Shown here piece by piece: positions 1 through 8,420 of a DNA stretch of 36,604 nt. Source of the DNA: Fragilaria crotonensis (taxonomy: Eukaryota; Bacillariophyta; Fragilariophyceae; Fragilariales; Fragilariaceae); contig JAKSYS010000633.1 of the NCBI GenBank assembly GCA_022925895.1, positions 1 to 36,604 of the forward strand, written 5' to 3'. A program made the position numbers and the translations under genes. Below the pieces are notes generated by a model, which was not told where the DNA came from, ran no database searches, and saw only the letters and a list, made by a program, of their open reading frames with translations. How positions within the stretch are numbered: position 1 is the stretch's first letter; each line of letters opens with the position of its first letter.

Positions 1-763
1 GATCTGATATTTGATATCGCCACAGTACGAGCAATTCGAGTACATGAATGCATGCATGCCAGATGCCAGAGTATGTTGTATGCATACCCGTTGTATACCT
101 GGTACCATGGTGCAGTAGGAGCCGAAGTCATTTTCGCTCACATACATGTGGATACTCCCACTCTTATTAGGAATAAGAATGACCCAGAATTTTCTTTTTT
201 CCAAAAGGAAAAGTTTCCATATGGTTTGCTCGTCTTGTAGTGAATTATTTGTCACTGTAGTCTTATGTTCCGCGTCAAAAATACACTGGGTCACTCTAAC
301 TTCTATCTCCGTATCATATGGTACAAGTATCATACTCGCAGTTCACTGCAATACTAGAACATTCTCGTATATGAGAAACGTCTTATGTCCACTACTCGTA
401 CAATCGAGCCACTAGACCTGCAGTATTCAGTCTTGTGTACGGGAGGATTGTCAACTACTACTGACCACCGTTTACGGTGTACGGTAATTCTATCCTCGCA
501 GAGGACAGCAGCCCGAGATTCGTTGGCAACAGAAGATCCATTTTTTCCGAAACTCCGGTGTGAAAATTCCGTGCGACAAAAAAGACGACAAAATGTTGAG
601 ACGCCATATCAGAACAAAAAACAACACCTAAAAAATTGTGAAAAGTGCGATCTGTAATGCTTTTAACATTCTACCTAAATCTGTGAGGATTGCTTTCCAA
701 TCATGATGCTTGCAAAGTTACAACATCGCAAACTTCATCAATTTTTTTCTGAGTTCGCACGAG

Positions 764-796
764 TTTGTCGCATGAAAAAAGCTAGCATGCGACAAA
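764..796. repeat. Inverted repeat, TTTGTCGCATG arms
   Basis: TTTGTCGCATG at 764-774 is followed by an 11-nt spacer and by its exact reverse complement CATGCGACAAA at 786-796. The same arm sequence recurs at 1910-1936, so it is probably part of a dispersed small element and not chance. Confidence 0.6.
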
Positions 797-1881
797 AAAG
801 CGGATTTAAAAATATAGCAGTCATTATACCAGTGTGAACATCGCCCAAAACACTCAAACATACGACCCAGACTGGGTTTTTTCTAGTACAAATAGCTCGT
901 ACGCCGCATAATGTTGCTCATTGCATCCATCAACAACAATGTTGCTGCGCTAAGTGCTAACATTACTCTATTGAAGAATATTGCACTGCTGAAGCAAACC
1001 ATTTATCATGATACTTCTTCCTCGATAAACAAGCAAGAAGCAGCGAGTGCGGGGATAGCAGATCCCTGGAAGCAAAGGTCCGGCTTGAAATCTCTCGGAG
1101 CAATCTCACGGACAAGACACTGAAAAGGAAGAACCTCTTCAGGTAAAGAGGGATCTCACGCAGGAGAGCAACGGTTCCTGCACGGTCTGTGTGAGGCTTC
1201 GATATTCCTGCAGTGGCTGAAGCAGTCTCGCGAGCCGTCTTGGTGGGTGCAAGCTGGTGCTTACGAGAAGGAGCGTTAGTCAGTATTAGATTTACGACAA
1301 CAAGGCGTTTTGTCCTTATGGGTCAATCACCCAACAACAACATCATCAGTAGGCACTGCCATCCTCATAGTTAGTACTTCACTGGTGGCATGTCCGCTGT
1401 TGAGACATCAGAGGAGGCACCAACGGATCCCATGTCCATGTTTGCAGGCATGATTGTCTCGGCTGTGGGATACGGCCACAAAGGCCCAACACTTTGAGAT
1501 CCTCATCTGAATCCGCAGAAACGGACATGATGACCACCTTTTCTTCCAAATCACGGTCACCATTGATGCAGCCATCGGTGCCTGACATGAGTAGAAACAC
1601 CTTGAGGAAGTTGCAATCAAGAGATTATGATGTTCTTGTTGTTGTTCGCACTTTGCAGTTCACCAATTTCTTGCTTGTACGGGGTGTACGACACTTCTTG
1701 CCGTACGTAAACCTACAGAGTATGCAGCACTTGACTTCTAGTAAAAGGATTGGGTGCACAACTGGTCTCTGGAATGCATGCAAGGGGCAACAAACGAACT
1801 TCAATTGTAGGCATCAATGAGAATCGCTGAAAAACATTTGTCGCACGAAATTTCTCGCTAGCTTTTTTTGTAGGACAAAAA

Positions 1882-1936
1882 TTTTGGGATATCCCAAAAC
1901 TCGGAAGAATTTTTGTCGCATGCCATGCGACAAAAA
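1882..1936. repeat. Pair of adjacent perfect palindromes
   Basis: Positions 1882-1899 form a perfect 18-bp palindrome (TTTTGGGATATCCCAAAA). Ten bases later, 1910-1922 (TTTTTGTCGCATG) and 1924-1936 (its reverse complement) flank a single C. Both could extrude as hairpins. The second repeats the arms at 764-796. Function is unknown; ends of a MITE-like element are one possibility. Confidence 0.6.
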
Positions 1937-2094
1937 ATACTGGGGATAACGGACGTAACACGTGCTCCCTGTCGGAGCATACTCCGAGTGTATTGTACAT
2001 CCAGTACAAGTGCACAAGTGAAATGCTCTACGGTATTCTAATTAATCTATGCACTGGGAGTGCTTGTACTGTACTGTAGTATGATAGAATGATC

Positions 2095-2490
2095 GAGACG
2101 AGCGCACGGTCGCTGCATCGAGAACTGGAGTGCAGCTCGATCAACTATATAAAAAAAAGGATAAAAAAACTAAGAATACAATTGCACACCTACCGAGTCC
2201 TCCGAATATGGTTTTATTTGAATCGATGTGACGCTTCAACCATGGTGTTTGACGTTTGACTTCACCGAAGCTGAGTTCGGTGAACGGTGGTTCAAGGAAA
2301 GTTATCAGGGGACGGTGTTTTCTTTATCCCGATGCACTCAAGGTTTGCCACCTGACACACTCGCGCGCGGCAAATCAGTTGTGATATGTGTCATGGCGTG
2401 GTTTTGTCAACACAAATCCACTCTACTACTAGTTGTCGGCCGGCATGCTGATTTCAGTACGCAAACGCTGATACACGAGTGACATCATGG
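2095..2490 (-). repeat. Duplicated 3' flank of M11 gene, copy B
   Basis: This stretch is a diverged direct copy of 3516-3875. Shared blocks include the segment around GAACTGGAGTGCAGCTCGAT, the block around TCCGAATATGGTTTTATTTG and the run ending in GATACACG.GTGACAT.ATGG. Weaker similarity extends left to about 1951 (and 3437 in the partner). Read on the minus strand it lies directly downstream of the M11 pseudogene, just as its partner lies downstream of the intact M11 gene. It therefore looks like the 3' flank of a tandemly duplicated gene. Confidence 0.8.
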
Positions 2491-3390
2491 TGGAATCTGG
2501 GGTAGGCGTTGGCTCAACTGGAGCTGTGGAGATGGAAGCAGGGGCAAGTGTTGGCTCAATCGGAGCCGGAGTGGAGGGAATAGGTGCTTGAGCTGGTAAT
2601 GTTGTCAGTGATTGTGTCGGACTTGTCGTCGGTGCTGTTGTTGGTTGAATTGAAGCCGGGGAAGGATTAAAACGAACAGAGATGCTGGCTATTCCTGGGG
2701 TTGGGCCGGTTGTGATGCCTCGCACGACAATGCTTAATGCGTCGTTGCTTCCGTTGAAATTGGGGATGGTATAGACGCCACCCGCGCTGAGTTTGGCCAA
2801 CAGGTACGAAACGTGTATCCGGTTCCTGGGGCGCGACTCGTTACGAGAACCTTGTCGCCTGCCTCCTGTGTCCCAATGTTCATTCCGATTTGACGATTGA
2901 AATGAACGTAATAGTCGACACTCCTGCGAATTCGGATTATCATTCGGTCTGAAGCAGAAGGCGCAGCGTCGCGCTCCGCAAACCCAACGAGATTTCCCTC
3001 CCAGTAAAAGCTATTGGCGATGGGGAGGTCGACGTGATAGGTAGGGAACCAACCAAGTTGTCATGTATTGGCTCCATTAAAGCACCTTTTTGGACCATCG
3101 TCTTCCCGATATGAAGACCCCTAGTAGTAAAAGGATCGCGCATGAGAAAGGCAGGCATCACTCGTGAGCTGCCGGGCACTTGTAACCCCCGCCACACTCT
3201 CGCAAATGGAAGGAAAAGCTAGGCTTACCATCGTTCCTGACCAGTCTCTTTTTTCAACGCTTCCTTCTCTGGCGTGGGCCAAATTTAGATTGTGAGATTG
3301 TGGCCTTGATTATCACAAACGTTGTAAATGAATCACATTCATTTGACAGTTAGAGCGCTGTTGTATGCACTTACCGATTTCATGCATCTG
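2491..3390 (-). pseudogene. M11 (gametolysin-like) peptidase pseudogene
   Basis: This is a decayed copy of the M11 gene at 4189-6603. Only the end of exon 1 remains (codons for QMHEIG, near 3375-3390). Intron 1 (3305-3374) is 70 nt, the same as in the intact gene. Exon 2 (3229-3304) carries a tandem duplication of AGATTGTG (3287-3302) that shifts the frame inside the zinc motif; without it the segment would read GHNLNLAH. Intron 2 is 3121-3228. Exon 3 begins with GSSY and matches the intact copy, but has TGA at 3061-3063 where the other has Trp. The frame changes again near 2805, and the Thr/Pro tail is short. The Cys-rich C-terminus is absent. Retained introns show that it arose by DNA duplication, not retroposition. 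Confidence 0.85.
3287..3302 (-). repeat. 8-bp tandem duplication in the zinc-motif exon
   Basis: AGATTGTG occurs twice in direct tandem (3287-3294 and 3295-3302). On the minus strand this doubles CACAATCT within the HNL codons of the M11 zinc-binding helix and shifts the frame. The intact paralogue has a single unit at the corresponding place. Confidence 0.85.
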
Positions 3391-3515
3391 AACAGAAGAT
3401 CCATTTTTTCGGAAGCTCGATCGGATTGATAGCACGGGACGTAACATGTGCTCCCTATTGTGGCGCACATCCAATACAAGTGAAACGCTTCATCTTTATG
3501 TACTGTAGAATGAAA

Positions 3516-3875
3516 GAGACGAGCGTACGGTCTCTGCATCGAGAACTGGAGTGCAGCTCGATCAACTATAAAAAAACTAAATATAAAATTGCACAACTAC
3601 CGAGTCCTCCGAATATGGTTTTATTTGAATCGATGTGACGCTTCAACCATGGTGTTTGACGTTTGACTTAACCGAAGCTGAGTTCGGTGAACGGTGGTTC
3701 AAGGAATGTTATCATGCCAAGGTTTACCACCTGACACACGCGCGGCAAATCGGTTGTGATAAGTGTCATGGCGTGGTTTGTCAACACAGTCCAATGTAGT
3801 TGTCGGTTAGGAGGCGTTCGCTTTCCGGCATGCTGTTTTGTTTTCGGAAACGCTGATACACGTGTGACATAATGG
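3516..3875 (-). repeat. Duplicated 3' flank of M11 gene, copy A
   Basis: This is the partner of 2095-2490 and lies 3' of the intact M11 gene, about 310 bp beyond its stop. It is shorter than copy B because of several deletions. Together the two copies bracket the pseudogene as long direct repeats about 1.4 kb apart, a configuration in which unequal recombination could delete the pseudogene. Confidence 0.8.
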
Positions 3876-4188
3876 CACTATAAGTCAACGTGCTGCCTTT
3901 CAGAATATGATCAGGTGCAAAGGGCATTCATGACATGAGACTATGATGAGAAGTCGATAATTATCTTACCCTCTGAACGAATATGTCACGTGTGACAATG
4001 GACGGTGGAAGAGAAGTAGTCCAGTAAATCACTGTGGCGATCCGTGCGAAATTGAGGATTTTGAGAACTTGCACTCCACGGAACAATACACGGTACGAAT
4101 GACATGAATCTCGATTGCATGTAAATGATATGAACTGACTGCGAACATCAACCCTTGTTGACACAAGCCTCTATCGATAGAACGTTTC

Positions 4189-6603
4189 TTACTTGCACTT
4201 CCACCCAGTGGAAGTCGTGCATCGGGATGCAGAGGCTCCGCCAATGCAACAATTCGGACTGGTGAGATCATTACCACTAAAGCCACCGCGGCAGTCGTTA
4301 CGGCATGACACGCAGTTCTCGCCAGGCTCGCATGTCCCATTCCTATTACAAAACGGCCTTTTTTGGTGCTTTGGTGGGTGGTTTTGTTGGTGCTTTGGCG
4401 GGTGGATTTGTTGGTGCTTTGGTGGGTGGTTTTGTTGGTACCTTTGTGGGTGGTCTTGTTGGTACCTTTGTGGGTGCATTCGTCCGTGCTCTTGTTGGTA
4501 CCTTTGTGGGTGCTCTTGTTGGTACCTTTGTGGGTGCATTCGTCGGTGCTCTTGTAGGTACCTTTGTGGGTGCTCTTGTTGGTACCTTTGCTGGTGCATT
4601 CGTCGGTGCTCTTGTTGGAACCTTTGTGGGTGCATTCGTCGGTGCTGTTTTGGGTACGTTTGTGGGTGATACTGTAGGTGCTTTGGTCGGAATTGCTGTG
4701 AGAGCCAAAGTCGGCGGGCTTGTCGGAGGTGTGGTGGGGGTCTTGGTGGGAGTCACAGTGCGCGCAATAGTTGGTGAGTTGGTGGGAGTATTAGTCGGCG
4801 TTGCTGTGGGAGCAATGGCTGGAGAGTTGGTAGGAGTTCTCGTGGACGATCCTTCCGTGTTTAACGTCGGTGCAATTGTCGGCGCGTTGGTAGGTGTTTC
4901 CGTTGGTGATTCAGTTGGTGCTGAAGTCGGTGTTCCTGTTGTTGGTGCGAGAGTCGGATTTCCAGAGGGTGAACCTGAGGGTGCAGTCGACGTCGTCGGT
5001 GCCTCGGAGGGTACCGGTGATACCGAAGGACCCACTGGAGCTGGCGTGATAGGAATAACAGGTTGTGCGGTGGGTGTTGCTGTTGGCGAAGCCGTTGGTA
5101 AAAAAGTCGGTGAATCTGTCGGAGAATACGTTGGTAAAAAAGTCGGTACTCTTGTCGGTGAAGCCGTTGGTACGGACGTCGGTGCTCTTGTAGGTGATGC
5201 CGTTGGTGCTGAGGTCGGTGCTCTTGTAGGTGAAGCCGTTGGAGCTCTTGTTGGTGTTCGTGTAGGTGCATGCGTTGGTGCACGCGTTGGTGAGGGGGTA
5301 GGCACTACAAATGAAATCGTCACATTTGCCCTCGATGGGACAGTCGAAGTGCTCAGTGTGTTCACGTAGATGGTCAAATTTCTCATACTCGCATCCAAAA
5401 TAGGAAGTGAAAAATTCTGTTTTCCAACGAGTTTGGTCAAGACATTGGTTTTCGAAGGCCCCAGCCCTGACGCACGACTTGTCACAATGACTTTGTTTAC
5501 TCCTTCCCGCGTTCCACTGTTGACGCCGATTTGACGATTGAAATGAATATAGTAATCAACCGTGCTGCGAATTCGGATCGTCATCCGGTCGGATGCAGCC
5601 GCACTAGCCTTCTCGGCAAAACTCACTAGAGATCCGCTCCAATCAAAACTAGATGAGATGGGCAGGTCAACACGAAAGTTGACGTACCAACCGAGTTGCC
5701 AATTATTGGCGGCGTTGAAGCACATTATTGGGGTTTCGTCTTCACTATACGAGGATCCCTTGAAAAGCGAGGAATGACGAGATTAACGTTAGAAGTTACG
5801 ACAACATGGGCTTGCAGTCACGCCAGTAAACACAGAGCAAGGGATACCAAGAATTATGACTTACCATCATTCCAGATTGGTCGCCATACTCAGAAGTGCC
5901 TTCCCCGGCGTGATCTAATCCCAGATTATGGCCTGAATGTTCCAGTTAGTGCTTGATCTGCTTACATATTTTGGATAGAAAGGGGGGAACGTGCAGACGT
6001 ACCTATTTCGTGCATCAGAGCAGATGGATAAGTGCACCAATCGTCGTTGTATGCACTTTGCCAGTAGTTGATAGAAGCAAATGCCAACCAAGTGCCGGCA
6101 GTCAGAGGAGGCATACACATAATGACATGGTTGGCAAGGAATCTAGGATGAACACCTAGCGTTGACTGTGCTTCGGACAATGCAACACCTATAATTGTCT
6201 GTGCATCAACTCCAATGACATTGTAGTTGGGAAGGTTGATCGTATACACTCCGTCCGTTCCGATGATGCTGTTGCTTCTTAGGGGCTGCATCAGCATCTG
6301 GCCATCAGAACATTCATCATACCTTGAACTGAGGTTTACAACGTCGCCGCTGGCACCGAAGATTTTGTCCGCCAATTGTGCCTCAGTTGCTGTAGTCGCT
6401 GAATCCTTGGCGACGATTCTCATCACAATCACCGTCCTGGCGCTTGTGACAAGGTTGCGAGTCCAAAATACATCACTTGGATCCATCGACATTGTTTTGC
6501 TCGATGCACTGCCATCTCCTGGCGCGTGATCAGTAGAAATTGGAATGGTCGTGAATTTATCAAAACTGCGTTTTCTGTGGAGCTTCAATGTGCTTTCACT
6601 CAT
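4189..6603 (-). CDS. Gametolysin-like M11 zinc metallopeptidase with PT-repeat tail
   Basis: Three exons are inferred: 6603-6003, 5932-5865 and 5758-4189, joined by GT-AG introns of 70 and 106 nt. Splicing restores HEIGHNLGLDH across intron 1, the HExxHxxGxxH zinc and catalytic motif of M11/metzincin peptidases. MMGSSY follows across intron 2 and corresponds to the Met-turn. The catalytic domain runs from about residue 60 to 340. A stretch of about 280 residues of APT.xPT repeats follows, then a Cys-rich segment (C-x5-C-x5-C-x2-C-x3-C) at 4330-4190. M11 enzymes digest extracellular-matrix or cell-wall glycoproteins, so secretion is expected, yet no signal peptide is seen at the ATG (6603). 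A 5' exon may be missing or cut off by the neighbouring transposon. The frame breaks in an A6 run (plus 4359-4364): read straight through, it stops at 4346 before the Cys-rich segment; with A5 it would run on to 4189. Confidence 0.85.
4346..5330 (-). repeat. Degenerate PT-rich minisatellite within M11 gene
   Basis: A 12-24 nt repeating unit encodes APT-xAPT/xPPT-type repeats. It is most regular at 4380-4640, where near-identical copies alternate. Such Pro/Thr tails are common in diatom extracellular proteins and are usually regarded as glycosylated spacers. Array length is likely to vary between strains. On the plus strand the same DNA gives a long valine/glycine-rich open frame that is only a shadow. 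Confidence 0.8.
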
Positions 6604-6722
6604 GAAGAGCAAGGAGATGATGTAGCTTCAAGAAGCTCCACGGAATATCAAGAATTGGTTGAGATATTCACTGCCATGGTCAATGGAATGAAAAGCAAGT
6701 GATTTGGCGTGTAAATCAATTT
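6604..6722. other. Junction between M11 gene and truncated copia
   Basis: This gap lies between the M11 start codon and the broken reverse-transcriptase frame of the copia element. A TGA precedes the ATG in the same frame on the minus strand, so the M11 exon does not simply extend upstream. No LTR-like sequence was recognised, so the retroelement lacks its 3' end here. Any M11 promoter or 5' exon beyond this point has been displaced. Confidence 0.5.
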
Positions 6723-8420
6723 TCAATATGCGAGCGCTAAAAAAATAGTGGTACTAGTACGTAGAGCTCTACCTCGCGAATCCTCTTCGTGAATCCAGCC
6801 ATAGTACATGCACGGATCAACCAGACTTTGAATCATTTTCATGTGCTTCGTCAGGTACTTACGTAGAGTCTTCATAAATAGTCTTGGGACATCCACTCCT
6901 CCATACATAGGACGTGTCAGCATAATACAGTAACGTCTCAATTCGTCTTCCGTTATATATCCCAATTCAACAATACCTTCCGGCCACTCTGCAAATACTG
7001 GCTTGTCGTCTTCAAGTTCCGCGTTTAAGAACGCTGCTTCGATGTCAATCATCTCAATCGTCCAACCTTCGTCTTGCCTGTACAGCGCGATAGTAATTGC
7101 GAGTCTGACCGTAGTATCCGTTGCAACAGGTGAAAATGACTCTGTATAGTCCACACCAGGTACCATCACGTAGCCCTTCAGTACGATTCTGCTCTTGTAC
7201 CGTAGTGTGCCGTCCTGTTCCTCCTTGATCTTGAAAATCCACTTAACAGGTATCGGTTTTCGTCCGTTCAACTTGTCCCTTGGGAATTTCTTCCATGCGT
7301 CCCGTGATATGAAATTATTAATTTCCGACTTAGCAGACGGTATCCATTCTTGCTTCTTCGGTCCGGTCACAGCTGCACGAAATGTCTTAGGTTCGCCTGG
7401 GTCAGACGTAAGCATGGTGTTAAATACCAGATGCGCAATTCGAGTCCTGCTTCTTGTACGCGTCCCGGGCTCGTCGTTTTCGATCACAACTGGACTCTCA
7501 ATTCCAAGTTTTTTCAATTCTCTTTCCAATGGTGTTGTCCTCTGCTTTTGCTGTTCCTCGACCATTTCTTCGGCATTCTCGATGATTGTTTGTTCTGTAG
7601 GCAACTCCACGATTCGCTCTTCAACGCTGTCGCCTTCTTTTCGCAATATGATGACGTCTTCGTCGTCATCGGAGTCGGAATCGAAAAGAATTGATGTTGG
7701 GGGCACGTCCATTTTCGTTTCGTTCTCGTCGTGTACCTCGTCTTCTTTCGTTCTCTCTCGCTCAATCATCGACTCTATCCTCCCTGCTGAAGACATGGGA
7801 GTTTCAGCCGGTTGCAATGCAGTTATGGTCGCGATTTCCTCATCATACTCTGGAATGAGATGAATTTGGGGAGTCAATTCCTCTTCATCTGCCGCCAATT
7901 CAGCTTCCACCTCTTCCAGATCTTCACCTAGGACCATCTGACGGTCAAAGGCATCGTCCATTGTCAGTCTGATGTCATTTTCAGCCTGTGTCAAGTCAGC
8001 CCATGCATGAATATCTCTTGTTTCAACAATTTTTCCACTGTAGGGATTGTACATCCTGTACACATCTCTTGCATGGTTCTCAGCATAGCCAACCATGATC
8101 ATTTTGGTGGCTTTCTCCTTGAACTTCCCCCTCATTGTCCCTCTGTTTGTAACATAGCCAATTCGGCCATACTCCACTGTGCTACCGTATATCGTGCAAG
8201 GGGTACCGTAGAACAGTTCGTCGGGGGGTACTGTACTGCGGGTATTGGGTAGTGTATTCCCGAGTACCGCCGCAGTCTTCGTCGCTTCCGCCCACAGTTT
8301 TCCTTGTAGAAATTTGGTCCATCCTGCGGACAGCATCATAGCGAGTGCTCTGTTGGCGTCTCGTGCAAACATGCGTTCAACAACTCCGTTATGCTGTGGT
8401 GTGTGCGGTGCCGTGCCGTA
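6723..8420 (-). pseudogene. Copia-1 integrase C-terminus and partial reverse transcriptase
   Basis: This is the continuation of the copia-1 polyprotein in the next frame. It begins with the integrase motif PHTPQHNGVVER, which supplies the catalytic Glu, then the YGRIGYV and KMIMVGYAENH region typical of copia integrase C-termini. A long acidic linker leads into RT: IPVKWIFKIK, then K-SRIVLKGY, then the first catalytic Asp in IDIEAAFLNAEL, then RPMYGG and PCMYYG. Sequence resembling RT ends near 6772; the FVDD/YVDD box and everything beyond are absent. This remnant cannot encode a functional RT. Confidence 0.87.

Larger units (their letters stand above)
1..2094. other. Gene-poor region with small palindromes
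   Basis: No convincing gene is seen here. The open frames are short and mostly start at non-ATG codons. The stretch holds several motifs built on GTCGCA: a lone copy near 571-583, an 11-bp inverted repeat at 764-796 and a cluster at 1840-1936. A minus-strand frame at about 1379-1620 has a plausible amino-acid mix but no family was recognised, and it may be a gene remnant or chance. From about 1950 the sequence becomes similar to 3436 onward, the outer edge of the 3' flank duplication described below. Confidence 0.5.

Noticed and set aside
1379..1820. Open frames on both strands (73 to 108 codons)
   Set aside because: Short, overlapping, with no ATG context or family resemblance; the minus frame has a coding-like residue mix but not enough to call a gene.
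4193..4669. Cys/Trp-rich plus-strand frame of 158 codons
   Set aside because: Another antisense product of the same minisatellite.
4305..5369. 354-codon plus-strand open frame, Val/Gly-rich and membrane-like
   Set aside because: It is the exact antisense of the PT-repeat part of the M11 gene; the repeat period keeps all frames open. The minus strand has splice sites, a zinc motif and homologues nearby.
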